From assembly GCF_036884655.1 (NCBI RefSeq), contig NC_088355.1, positions 18,790,501-18,854,500 on the forward strand: a stretch of 64,000 bases of DNA. Reading direction: 5' to 3'. The stretch is from Musa acuminata AAA Group. Lineage: Eukaryota > Streptophyta > Magnoliopsida > Zingiberales > Musaceae. The notes below the pieces were generated by a model that saw nothing but the letters and a program-made list of their open reading frames with translations, did not search any database and was not told the origin of the DNA. Positions 10,615 through 22,675 of the stretch are shown one piece after another (within the stretch, counting starts at the first letter, position 1; every line of letters starts with the position of its first letter). Made by a program: the position numbers and the translations under genes.

Positions 10615-13600
10615 TGTTGAATCTCGTATTTTGATGATGAAACCAATTGATAATTGTGTTTATGTTTTGATCTACATTTTGAGTGACGCAGGATGCTTCG
10701 ATTAGGATGAGACAATTAAAGCAGGAAAAATCATGTTGGGCTGGAGGAACATGTCAGAAGATTGGATGTCAGGCCGGTGGATCGGTCGACGTATCGATAG
10801 AAGGCTTCGGGCCGTGGACTCGGGCATCGGGCCAAGAAGAGCGGGTATTGCGCCAAGGATATTAGAGTTGCGGAGTCAACTGGCCTATTGGGTAATAGGC
10901 CACAGGAGAGGATGATGCATCGAAGAATCGGACGAAGCGTCGAGGGACCAATAACATGTTGGACAACTTGATTAATGCTTAGTATTAATTGTCTAGATCG
11001 AAATTTATTTTACATGTGCAGGATTAACTACGATGGAAGTAAGACATGCAGTAGGAGTTGTGCTGGAGTCAAGACCATGATCATGTTGGGGGTTCGAGAG
11101 TTCGACGGAAGTCCGGACGGTCGTTGGAGGTTCTGCATGTTGAATCTCGTATTTTGATGATGAAACTACTTGATATATGTTTATAATTTAATCTGTGTTT
11201 TGAGTGACGCAGGATGCTTCGATCAGGATGAGACAATTAAAGCAGGAAAATCATGTTGTGCCGGAGGAACATGTCAGAAGATTGAACGACGGGCCAGTGG
11301 ATCGGTCGACGTATCGACAGAAGGCTTCGGGCCGTGGACTCGGTCATTGGGCCAAGAAGAGCGGGTATTGTGCCAAGGATATCGGAGTTGCAGAGTCAAC
11401 TGGTCGATTGGGTAATAGGCTGTAGGAGAGGACGATGCGCCAAAGAATCGGACGAAGCATCGAGGGACCAATGACATGCCAGACAACTTGGTTAATTGCT
11501 TAGGATTAATTGTCTCGATCGAAGTTTTGTTTTAAGTGTGCAGGATTAACTACGATGGAAGAAAGACATGCCGCGGGAGTTACGCCGGAGTCAAGACAAT
11601 GATCATGTTGGGAGTTCGAGAGTTCGACGGAAGTTCGGACAGTCGTCGGAGATTCTGCGGGAACAAATCCGAGAAGTCCATGAGCTTGCCAAAGAAGCTC
11701 GTCGGAACTTGCCAAGTGGATTGTCGCAAGTCCAGGAGTTTTCCGGAAGTCCGCAGGAGCATCACTGAAGGTTCATCGGATGATCGACGGAAGTTCGCCG
11801 GAAGCTCGCTGGAAGAAGCGATTGACGCACTAGAGCAAGTTGCAGTAAATATCTTAGGAAAAATTGTAGTTAGCATAATGATTAAGTTGGAAATGGGAGG
11901 TGATCCCATTAACTTAATCTTTGGGCAATTGGGCCCCTGAAAAACCCAAATTGGGCCGAATGGATCAATCCATTCGGACCCTGATTTCTGCCAGGCGGTT
12001 GAACCACCGAAGCCAGGAGGTGGCACCCCCTAGGCTAAGTCTCCGAGTGAGACTGGGCGATGCAACAGCCCCAGCCAGGAGGTGGCATCACCTGGGCTCA
12101 GTCTCCGAGCGAGACTGGGCGGTGCAACCTCCCCTGACAAAGGTGGCACCGCTTGGGCTCGGTCTCCGAGCTCTGGCTGAGCGGTGGAACCGCCTCAGTC
12201 AGGAGGTGGCACCGCCTGAGCTCGGTCTTCGAGCTCTGGTAGGAGGTGCAACCGCCCCTGACAGGAGGTGGCACCGCCTAGAGGCTCAGTCTTCGAGCTC
12301 TGCTAGGCGGTGCAACCGCTCCAGTCAGGAGGTGCAACCGCTAGATCTCGGAATTCCAGGAATTGATAGTTTTGAGCTCCAAATTCAAACTGGGTTGGGG
12401 CCTATAAATACCCCACCCATTCAGCACTAAAAGGCAACATAATATACACCGAAATCCTGATCTTGTTCTGTGATTTTTAGAGTTCAAAATTTTTGTAAAG
12501 GCCAAAAGTTCTTCTCCCTCTTTTCTTCCAAGTTCTGAGCTTTAAAGAGAGGAGAGAAAATTCTGTAAGGGTTGTCTCCTAAGCCCGACAAAAGGAGTGA
12601 AACTATAAAAGGGTGGTTGGCCTTCGCCTATTGAAGGAAGGCCTCTAGTTGACGTCGGTGACCTCGTCGGTGGAGGAAGCCAAAAGTGGAGTAGGTCAAG
12701 ATTGACCGAACCACTCTAAATCTCGGTTTACATTTACTTTGAGCATCTTATCCTTACTGCAAACCTCCTCAATAGCTTACTGCCTTTTGCACATATACGA
12801 TCGTGTTTCAAGCTCTGCATTTTCCGAATTGGCGTTTAGACGTAAATCGTTTTTATCGTACGAACATCATATTTCAATTTGCGTTTACGTTCTGATTTCT
12901 ATCTTAACTACAAACTGCCTTTATATCTTTGCTTTAACTGCATCTTGCTTGGTTACAAGTTAAAGTGATTTATGAATCGGATTTTCTACCGAAATCGCTC
13001 TTATCGTATGAACGCGATTTTAATCGTCGAAAGTTTTCTGCTGCACTAATTCACCCCCCCCCCCCCTCTTAGTGCTCTTGATCCTAACACTACGGGAACA
13101 AATCCAGAAAGTCCAAGAGCTTGCCAAAGAAGCTCGTCGGAACTTGCCAAGTGGATTGTCGCAAGTCCAGGAGTTGGCCGGAAGTCCGCCGGAGCATCGC
13201 CGAGGGTTCATCGAATGTTCGCTGGAAGTTCGCTAGAAGTTCGCCGGAAGTTCACCGGAAGAAGCGACTGACGCACCGAAGCAAGTTGCAGTTAATGTCT
13301 TAAGAAATATCATAGTTAGCATGTAGATTAAGCTAGGAATGGGAGGTGATCCCATTAACTTAATCGGGAGGCAATTGGGCCCTTCACAGACCCAAATTGG
13401 GCCGAATGGATTAGCCCATTCGGACCCAGATTTCCTAGCCGGCGGTAGCACCGCTCAGGAGCTCAGTCTCCCAGGAAAGTTGGGCAGTGCAACCGTCCAG
13501 GTCAGGTAGTGGCACTGCCAAAGCTCAGTCTCCGAGCTCTATCAGGCGGTCGTACCGCCCAGTATGACCATAGTACCGCCATGACCCCGGAAAACTGAGA

Positions 13601-14171
13601 GATGACATTTTTGAGCTCCAAATTCAAACCAGTTTGGGGCCTATATATACCCTACCCTTTCCTGTATGAAAGGGCACCGAAAATCCAATCTTACTCTGTG
13701 ATTTTTAGAGCTCAAAAGTGATGTAAAGGCCAAAAGTTCTCCTCTCTCCTTTCTTCCAAGTTTTGTTCATTCAAGAGAGGAGTGCAAATTTTGTAAGGGT
13801 TGTCTCCTAATCTCATCAAATAAAGTGAAACTGTAAAAGGATGATTGGCCTTTGCCTATTGAAGGAAGGCCTCTAGTAGATGCCGGTGACCTCGTTGGAG
13901 GAGGAAGCCGAAAGTGGATGTAGGTCACGTTTGACCAAACCACTCTAAAATCTAGTTTCCATTTCCTTTGTGCTATTTATCTTAACTACAAATTTCCTTC
14001 CTTATTTTACTTCAAATACATTTCTGTAAGCTTTCAAAGTTATTATCTACATGAAACGACTTTTACGTCGGAATCGGATTTCAAAATACGAACGCAGTTT
14101 TAATCGTCGAAAGTTTTCCGCTACACTAATTCACCCCCCCCCCCCCCCTCTTAGTGCTCTTGATCCTAACA
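10615..14171 (+). repeat. A 5' LTR, split by solo LTR S
   Basis: The LTR consists of 10615-11137 plus 13095-14171, about 1.6 kb after removing S and one target copy. The TATA region is TATATATA at 13642-13649. It ends with a run of about 16 C followed by CTCTTAGTGCTCTTGATCCTAACA. It lacks the long ACGT array seen in E, D, I and K. The first 60 bases (AAACCAATTGATAATTG) differ from the common version (AAACTACTTGATATATG) and match 35339-35400. Confidence 0.88.
11138..13089 (+). mobile_element. Solo LTR S (1952 bp) inside the A 5' LTR
   Basis: TGTTGAATCTCG to GATCCTAACA. The flanks are CTGCA (11133-11137) and CTACG (13090-13094), each one change from CTGCG, the target that an uninterrupted related LTR has at 11655-11659. 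TATAAATA is at 12403-12410, and a GC-rich GAGCTC/'ggtggcaccgcc' array at 12000-12340. A solo LTR inserted in an LTR of the same superfamily makes ordinary repeat masking merge the two. Confidence 0.85.
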
Positions 14172-14173
14172 AT

Positions 14174-14185
14174 TGGTATCAGAGC
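14174..14185 (+). other. A primer-binding site (initiator Met-tRNA type)
   Basis: TGGTATCAGAGC, two bases after the LTR end, followed by the short leader to the gag ATG at 14222. Confidence 0.92.
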
Positions 14186-14221
14186 GAGGTTAACTCTCAA
14201 ACTGATTAAAACCCAAGAGAG

Positions 14222-15790
14222 ATGACATACACCGGAAACCAAGAGGGCCACTCTATTAAACGTCCACCCATGTTCAATGGGACGAACTACACCTATTGGA
14301 AGACCCGAATGAGGATCTTCCTTATTTCAATGGATTTTGAACTTTGGAATCTTGTCAAAAATGGATTTTCGAAGTTTTCTCTTCCAATGATCGATTGGAA
14401 TGAATTAGAGAAGAAAACTTCCGCTCTTAATGCAAAGGCTATGATGCCTTATTTTGTGCGCTTGATAAAAATGAGTTCAATCGGGTTTCGGTTTGTGAAA
14501 CCGCGTTTGATATTTGGCATACACTCGAAGTGACTCACGAAGACACAAGTAGAGTGAAAGAGTCAAAAATTAATCTTTTGATACATTCTTTTGAACTTTT
14601 CCGAATGAAACCGCGACATGTACACCCATTTCACGGATGTCGTCAATGGTCTAAAAGGACTCGACAAAAGTTTTTCAGATTTTGAGCTCGTAAATAAGAT
14701 TCTAAGATCACTTCCTAAGAGTTGGGACTCTAAAGTCACTGCTATTCAAGAGGCTAAAGATTTAAACAACATCCCTCTTGAAGAACTAATCGAGTCATTA
14801 ATGACCTATGAAATGACTTACAAGGCTCATGAAGAGCAAGAAGACATCCTTCCAAAGAATAGGAAGGATATGACACTTAGAACTTTAGATGACCACTTGA
14901 GCGAAAACTCAAGTGATGAGGACTATGACGATAACTTGGCACTTCTAACAAGGAAATTCAAAAAAATCATTAAGAGAAACAAGTTTAAAAATGATACAAA
15001 AAATAAATTTGAACCCATAAAGGACCAAGTTATTTACTACGGGTGCAAAAAGCCGGGACACTACAAAAGTGATTGTCCCCAAGCCAAGAAGAGAACATCA
15101 AAGAAGAAGGCGCTCAAAGCAATGTGGGATGACTCAAGTGTATCCGAAAAAGAGGAGTCCAACACCGTGCAAGTTGCTCATTATGCCCTAATGGCCATCG
15201 GAGAGGAGGTAACAAATTTAATTGATACAGATTTATCATTTGATGAATTATTAAATGCCTTCCATGACTTATTTGATGAATGCAAAACAATTAGTAGAAA
15301 ATATAAATTATTAAAAAAGGATCATGATAGTCTTATTAGTAATTTCGATAAATTAAAAACTGAATTTCATGATAGTTTAGCTCCATGTATAAAATGCTAT
15401 AATATAGAAACTCTCCAAAAAGATAACTTGCTACTTAAGGACACCTTGAAGAAATTGGAGGTTCGTAGCAAGTCTTTGAACATGATCCTTACAAATAAGG
15501 GTCATGTTCCCAAAAGAAGTGGAATCGGATTTGTGAGAAGTCCTCACCAAAATCCAACCACCTTCATAAAAGGCCATATCTTACATGTTCGGCACCAAAG
15601 CAAATGCAACTTTTGTTGCAAATATGGACATAAAACGTATCATTGTCTATTCAAGAAAATTAGTCCGAACAAACTGATTTGGGTTCCTAAAGGAACCATG
15701 ATAAACTCTATGCAATATAATAAACAACATAGATCAATTTTTGAGGCACTCAAAAGTAAATGGGTACCTAAAAATTATCCTTTCTTGTAG
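14222..15790 (+). pseudogene. gag: A gag (copia SIRE type) with two compensating deletions
   Basis: The ATG at 14222 opens MTYTGNQEGHSIKRPPMFNG, the DUF4219/UBN2-type copia Gag. A one-base deletion near 14453 (ATGATGCC for ATGAATGCC) shifts the frame. A 14-base deletion near 14613 (compared with the I copy) restores it, so only 14453-14613 is misread. The second frame (14618-15790, 390 aa) includes a zinc knuckle whose first Cys is changed to Tyr (YYGCKKPGHYKSDC), then from 15209 a charged, probably coiled-coil tail and a second intact knuckle CNFCCKYGHKTYHC, ending WVPKNYPFL-UAG at 15790. Segment 15209-15790 is the candidate intron. Confidence 0.9.
15209..15790 (+). promoter_or_regulatory. 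Candidate retained intron / Gag-tail module at the gag-pol junction of A (582 bp)
   Basis: The donor side reads GAG|GTAACA at 15206-15214 and the acceptor side TTTCTTGTAG|AAACAT at 15781-15796. The segment is 582 bases (194 codons) and is open in the gag frame until the final UAG, which is itself the acceptor AG. Element B is precisely GAG-AAA here, with everything between missing. Element I has the same 582-base module. What I see is the boundary match and the absence in B; that RNA splicing is the cause is inference. Deletion at the 2-base AG homology is the alternative. Confidence 0.6.
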
Positions 15791-18700
15791 AAACATACAC
15801 CATCACAAGCTAGGAGCAAGAGGTGGTACCTTGATAGTGGATGCTCAAGGCATATGAACGGAGATCCATCTCAATTCTCTAAGCTTACTATCATAGACGA
15901 AGGCTATGTCACCTTCGGAGACAACAACAAGAGTAAAATCATTTGCAAAGGAACCATAGGTAATAAATCCAACTTCTTTATTGAAGATGTTTTGTTTGTT
16001 GATGGTTTAAAACATAACCTCTTTAGCATTAGTCAATTATGTGATAAAGGATATATCATCAAATTTGAATCTAATTCTTGCATCTTTGAAAAACTATACA
16101 AAAACACATCTATGATTGCATTAAAACAAAATAACATATACACCATTGACATCAATGATCTTCGCAATGAAATGTGTTTCTCGATTTTGAATGAGGATGC
16201 TTGGCTTTGGCAAAGGAGATTAGGTCATGCTAGTATGAAACTAATCACTCAAATATTATCCAAAGAATTTATACGAGAAATTCCTCATATCAAGTTCATC
16301 AAAGATAATGTGTATGATGCTTGTCAATTAGGAAAACAAATTAAGGGTAGTTTCAAATCTAAGAATCAAATAAGTACCTCTAGGCCCTTACAATTGATCC
16401 ATATGGACTTGTTCGGATCAATCTCTATATCAAGCCTAGGAGGTAGCAAATACGCCTTCGTCATTGTAGATGACTATAGTAGATACACATGGACTTATTT
16501 CTTGAAACACAAAAATGAATGCTTTAGATATTTCACCAAGTTTTGTAAACTTGTTCAAAATGAAAAGGGTTTTATGATTTCATCAATTCGAAGTGATCAC
16601 GCTGGTGAATTTCAAAACTGTGATTTCCAAGAATTTTGTGAATCTAATGGATACAACCACAACTTCTCTACTCCAAGAAATCCTCAACAAAATGGACTAG
16701 TAGAAAGAAAGAATAGAAATTTACAATAAATGGCAAGACCATGTTGAATTAATATAGCATACCCAAATATTTTTGGACCGAAGCCGTAAACACTGCATGC
16801 TATATTTTGAATAGAGTTCTAGTAAAACCCTTATTCACCAAAACTCCCTATGAGTTGTGGAACAATAAAAAACCTAATGTTTCATATTTTAAAGTTTTTG
16901 GGTGTAAGTGTTTTAGCTTGAACGAAAAATATGCCTTAGGAAAATTTGATGCTAAATCCGATGAAGGAAATTTTCTTGGTTATTTTTCGGTTTCTAAAGC
17001 TTTTCGTATCTTCAATAAAAGAACTTTAATTATAGAAGAATCCATTCATGTTGTTTTCAATGAGTTTTTCAAATCAAGAAAAATGATTTTGATGATGATG
17101 TTAATTTCGATTCTTTGAATTTAAATGAAACCCCTTCTCCAATTAGCAACTTGGATGTATCCACTTCCGAAACATCCTTACCCAAGGATTGGAAGTATGT
17201 AGATGCTCATCCTAAGGATCTAATTCTAGGAGACACATCTAAGGGGGTTCATACACGTTCTTCTCTTAAAAATTTTTGTGCCAACGCCGCTTTTCTCTCC
17301 CAAATTGAACCTAAATGTATTGACAAAGCAATGAAAGATGATTCATGGATTATCGCAATGCAAGATGAGTTAAATTAATTTGAAAGAAATGAGGTGTGGA
17401 ATCTTGTTCCTAGGCCAAATGACTATTTAGTTATTGGTACTAAATGAGTCTTTAGAAACAAGCAAGATGAATATGGTATCGTGGTTAGAAACAAGGCTAG
17501 ATTAGTGGCTAAAGGTTTCAACCAAGAAGAAGGTATCGATTACGAAGAAACCTTCGCTCCTATGGCTAGATTAGAAGTTATAAGGATGCTCCTTACCTAT
17601 GCTAGTAATAACAATTTTAAGTTGTTTCAAATGGATGTTAAAAGCGCTTTTCTTAATGGCTTTATTTCTGAAGAAGTTTATGTTGAGCAACCTCCTGGAT
17701 TTGAAAATAATAGCCTCCCTAATCATATATTTAAATTAACTAAAGCTCTCTATGGTTTAAAACAAGCCCTAAGGGCTTGGAATGATAGACTTAGTACTTT
17801 TCTTATTGAAAATAATTTCACAAAAGGCAAGGTCGATACTACATTGTTTATCAAGAATTTTGAAAATAATTTTCTCATTGTTCAGATTTATGTTGATGAT
17901 ATTATCTTTGGTTCTATGAATGAATATCTTTGTGAATCTTTTGCTAAAACCATGAGTCTCGAATTTGAAATGAGTTTGATGGAAGAATTAACCTTTTTCT
18001 TAGGCTTACAAATTAAGCAACTAAGCAATGACATCTTTATTAGTCAAACTAAATATGCTTTAAATCTACTGAAAATATTTAATATGGATAGCTCAAAAGC
18101 TATTAACACTCTTATGAGCACCTTCAATAAGTTAGAAGTTGATGAAAGTAGAGAAAGCTTCGATCAAAAAACTTATAGGGGTATGATAGAAAGTTTAATT
18201 TACCTCACTGCAACTAGACCAGATATCATGTTCAGTATAGGACTTTATGCTAGGTTTCAATTGAACCCTAAGATATCTCATCTCAAAGCGGTTAAAAAAA
18301 TACTTAGATATCTTAAAGGTACCACAAATATAGGATTATGGTATCCAAAATCTGAGAATTTTGAATTAATTGCTTATGTTGATGTGGATTTTGCTGGGTG
18401 TAGACTAGATAGAAAAAGTACATCAGGAATATGTCAATTTTTGGGACATTCCCTTGGTTCCTGGTCATCTAAGAAATAAAACTCGGTTGCACTATCAACA
18501 ACCAAAGCTGAGTATATTGCAGCTAGTGCATGCTGTGTATAAGTTGTGTGGATGAAAAACACCTTAGAAGATTATAAATAAAGTCCACCTTAAAAACATT
18601 CCCATTAAATGTGATAACACAAGTACAATATGTTCAACAAAGAATCTCATTCAACACTCAAGAACAAAACATATTAATATTAGACATCACTTTATACTAG

Positions 18701-18843
18701 ATCATGTCACTAATCATAATGTAATCATAGAGTTCATTAATACTAAGCATCGACTAGCTGATATTTTTACAAAACCTCTAAGTGAAGAACAATTTGATTT
18801 CATTAGAAGAGAATTAGGAATATTAATATATCCGAATGCATAA
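15791..18843 (+). pseudogene. pol: A pol (protease-integrase-RT-RNase H), decayed
   Basis: It starts AAACATACACC directly after the UAG. The protease motif YLDSGCSRHM is at about 15827-15856. The integrase has the HHCC finger (QRRLGHAS in place of HRRLGHAS, so the first His is lost; CQLGKQIK near 16325) and 'HMDLFG' near 16402. It then reaches NRNLQ followed by TAA at 16727-16729 (Glu to stop). RT follows as '[20 protein letters not shown]' (17498-17557), '[11 protein letters not shown]' and 'YVDDIIFGS' (17890-17916), then RNase H '[14 protein letters not shown]' and 'IRHHFILDHV'. Stops also occur near 17377, 17447 and 18477, with shifts near 16740 and 17060. Confidence 0.92.
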
Positions 18844-19438
18844 ACTTGTTAAGATTATTTTTTGGACTTTTTTGATTTAATGATCAAATCACTTAATTGC
18901 CATGATGATTTTACATAATTACATGTTGGAAATTATGTGTTTTGGATACAAAAATTTTCATGATAATAAGCATGTTTTATCTTCATTTTTTGAATTTGAA
19001 AATCTGTAGCAAAACCTCGTTCGAATGCATGAAAGTGTTAAATTTCATTTTCGGATCTTCTTGATCCTAACAATCGGATTTTCTTGATACATTATTCTCT
19101 TCTGGACTTAATAAACATATGTCATATTGAGTTTTGGATTCACATCATTGATTTTTGACATATGGAATCAACTAGCAAATGCATCTCTCATAGACTTATC
19201 ATGTGAAAAATATCTTTCGAGAAATGAATTTGACGATTCCTTCTTATATCTTTTGAGAAATAGTTTTATGTGCAAGGATTTGATTCATACATATATCTTG
19301 ATTCTTGTAAAAATAAAGCGTTCTTTAATATCTTATCAATTTTAACTTCATTCGAGTAAGCTCACAAATGGCTTTCCTCCTTCATGATAATAACAAATAA
19401 AGAGGAAGAAGTAATGAAAGTCATCTCCATGTCATGTT
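18844..19438 (+). other. A 3' spacer, part 1 (before insertion of B)
   Basis: AT-rich non-coding sequence after pol, starting CTTGTTAAGATTATTTTTTGG. A block 'gaatgcatgaaagtgttaaatttcattttcggatctt' (19022-19058) recurs in elements K (52320-52350, minus) and H (63190-63225), which links the spacers of the full-length and gag-only elements. Confidence 0.7.
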
Positions 19439-20103
19439 TGTTAGGATCAGAGCGGCACTAAGAGGGGGGGGGGGGGGGTGAATTAGTGCAGTGGCTTAAA
19501 ATGTTGGTTTCGACAAATCTTTCGTACGATAAAAATCGGAATCAGAAGTGCTTAACGTGAAAGCATATTCGCAAAGTTGTGCAGCAAATGTAATGAGGAA
19601 ATAAAGCAAGTAAGAAGGTTTGCAGTACTGTAAATAGCAGTAATAAAATGCAAACCAGAGATTACGTCGTTTTTAAAGTGGTTCGGTCAAGTGACCTACA
19701 TCCACTTGCGAGGCCCCTCTTCGATGAGGCTCCCACCTTCCACTAGCAAATCTCTTGAAAGGGAAGGGTGAATACCCCTCTTACAACTTTTTACAAGCAG
19801 TTCACTCTCTTACAGATTTTTAGAAAGAAAGAAGGAGGTGAACACTAGCAAATTGAAAACAAGACTAGCTAAGACTTTTCTAAGGCCTTTCTCTCAAACA
19901 ATTGCTGCTCAAAAAGTTGTAATCTCAGCTATGATTTGAGGGGTATTTATAGGCCTCAAGAGGATTCAAATTTGGGCTCCAAAATTTGAATTCTCTTTGG
20001 GTTCCCGATGCTGGCGGTGCCACCGCCTATCAGTGGTGGTGCCACCGCCTGTCACTATCAGACATTGATAGTGCTAGGCAGTGCCACCGCCCAGTCTGGC
20101 GGT

Positions 20104-22675
20104 TGTTAGGATCGAGAGCACTAAGAGGGGGGGGGTGAATTAGTGCAGCGGAAATCTTACAATAATTTAAAAACCAAAAGCTGCGTTCGTTCAAAAACTA
20201 TTATGATGCAAACTAAAATTCTCAGTTTGTATGTAAGTGCAGTTTGCGTCTAAGCGCAGATTGCGTTTAAGCGCAGTTTTGCGTCTAAGCGCAGTTTTGC
20301 GTCTAAACTCAGATTTACGTCTAAACGCAGATTTACGTCTAAACGCAGATTTACGTCTAAACGCAGATTTACGTCTAAACACAGTTTTACGTCTAAACGC
20401 AGATTTACGTCTAAACGCAGTTTTACGTCTAAACGCAGTTTTACGTCTAAACGCAGATTTACGTCTAAACGCAGTTTTACGTCTAGACGCAGATTTACGT
20501 CTAAACTTTGAAACTCGTTTGTATAATCGCAGAAGGCAGTATGCAGTTGAAAACAAGACGTAAACGTGAACTGAAATCTGATGATTGAGCGAGGAAAGCC
20601 GATTTACGTCTGAATGCAGTTTTACGTCTAAATGTTGAAACTCGTTCGTAAAATCGTAGAGGACAGATTGCAGTTATTAATAGGATTAAAATGTAAGCGT
20701 AAACTGCAAAGAAGCTCATTCGTAAAAGCACGGAAAACAGTTCTGCAGAATCAAACGTAAACGTAAACTGTAATGTATGAAAATACGAATTTACGTCTGA
20801 ATGCAGATTTGGAAGAACAGCACTTAGAACTTGTTCGTGAAAGCGCAGAGAGCAGTAGTGATGAGGGAGGTTTGCAGTAATGATAAAGTGCTCGAAAATA
20901 AACGCAAACCAGAGATTTAGAGTGGTTCGGTCAGCCTTGACCTACTCCACTTTTGGCTTCCTCCACCGATGAGGTTGCCGACGTCAACTAGGTGCCTTCC
21001 TTCAATGGGCGAAGGCCAAACTTCCCTCTTACAGTTTCTCTCCTTTTGACAGGCTTAGGAGACAACCTTTACAGACCTTTCTCTCCTCACTTTACAATTG
21101 AAAACTTGAAGAACAGAAGGAGGAGACTTAAAGGATTTACAACACTTTTGAGCTCTTAGAATCACAGAAAAGATCAAGATTTCGGTGTAGGTCTGTATCT
21201 TTTCAGTGCTGAATGGGTGGGGTATTTATAGGCCCCAAAGCAATTCAAAATTCGAGCTCAAAACGATCAAATCGATCAAATCCCAGAATTCTGGGATCAG
21301 GCGGTTGCACCTCTCGACTGGAGAGGTGGCACCGCCTGCCAGAGCCCGAAGACTGAGCTCTGCCGATTGCTTCTCTCTGCCAGAGCTCGAAGACTGAGCT
21401 CGATGGTTGCATCACCTGGCAGAGCTCGAAGACTGAGCTTGGTGATTGCATCACCTGGCAGAGCTCGAAACTGAGCTTGGTGGTTGCATCACCTGGCAGA
21501 GCTCCAAGCTGAGCTCAGGCTGATCCACCTCTCTGCCAGAGCTCGAAGACTGAGCTCGGTGATTCCATCACCTGGTAGAGCTCGAGACTGAGCTCAGGCT
21601 GATGCACCTCTCTGCCAGAGCTCGAAGACTGAGCTCGGTGGTTGCATCGCCTGGCAGAGCTCGAAACTTGAGCTCTGGCGGTGCTACCTCTTGGCAGAGG
21701 AGGTTGCACCGCTTGGCTGGGGCGGTTGCACCTCCTGGCTGGGGCGGTTGCACCTCCCAACCTCGCAGGAAGACATAGCCTGGGCGGTGCTACCTCCAAG
21801 CTGGAGAGGTGGCACCTCTTCACTATTCCAGCTCACTTGGTTTGGCTCCAAACTTGGTCCAAACCAGTCCGAACTTGGGCCTAATTGGCCCCTACTTGGG
21901 TTATAGGATTAACACCTAATCCTAACCCTAATTAACGTGCTAACTATGAATTTAAAGACATTTTCTAAGCTATTTCAAAGTTCGCAAGTCAAGACTTCTT
22001 CTAGCGAGCTTCCGGCAAACTTCCGGCGGTCTTCCGATGAACTCTCGGAAACCATTCTGCGGACTCCCGGCAAGCTCCTAGACTTCACGATTTGTTCTTA
22101 GCGAGTTCCAACGAGCTTCTTCGGCAAGCTCCGATCTTTCTCGGCGAGCTCCGCGAACTCCCAACGAATCTTCGGACTTCCGTCGAACTCTCGAACTCGC
22201 AACAAATCCTTCGCGCTTGACTCCGACACTTTGTTTCGCTTTATGTCTTCATCGTTATCATAGTTAATCCTGCACAATTAAAACAAAACTTCAATCGAGA
22301 CAATTAATCCTAAGCAATTAACCAAGTTGTCCGACATGTCATTGGTCCCTCGACGCTTCGTCCGATTCTTCGGCGCATCGTCCTCTCGTGCAGCCTATTG
22401 CCCAATCAGCCAGTTGACTCCGCAACTCCGATATCCTTGGCACAATACCCGCTCTTCTTGGCCCGATGCCCGAGTCCATGGCCCGAAGCCTTCTGTCGAT
22501 ACGTCGACCGATCCACTGGCCCGACGTCCAATCTTCTGACATGTTCCTTCAGCACAATATGATTTTCCTGCTTTAATTGTCTCATCCTGATCGAAGCATC
22601 CTGCGTCACTCAAAACGCAGATTAAATCATAAACATATATCAAGTAGTTTCATCATCAAAATACGAGATTCAACA
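20104..22675 (-). mobile_element. Solo LTR D (2572 bp, minus) inside the B 3' LTR
   Basis: TGTTAGGATCGAGAGC at 20104 to GAGATTCAACA at 22675, flanked by a perfect GCGGT duplication (20099-20103 and 22676-22680). The uninterrupted target is present in B's 5' LTR (TCTGGCGGTGCC near 33466). TATTTATA is at 21223-21230. The ACGT array is at about 20236-20512 and the GAGCTC minisatellite at about 21298-21815. It is longer than E or the K LTRs, partly from an extra U3 section at 21830-22250. Confidence 0.92.
20236..20512 (-). repeat. 17-18-nt ACGT array in D
   Basis: Tandem TAAACGCAGATTTACGTC-type units on the plus strand (GACGTAAATCTGCGTTTA on the LTR's sense strand). The most regular stretch is 20320-20500. 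It yields a spurious Arg-Arg-Lys-rich repeat ORF and an Arg-Leu-Asn-rich one on the opposite strand, neither of which I call a gene. Confidence 0.92.

Noticed and set aside
20191..20563. Long repeat-peptide ORFs (Arg-Arg-Lys-Ser/Thr-Ala-Phe on minus, Leu-Asn-Ala-Val-Leu-Arg on plus)
   Set aside because: They are produced by the 18-nt period of the LTR array being a multiple of three; both strands are open at once and no other coding sign exists.
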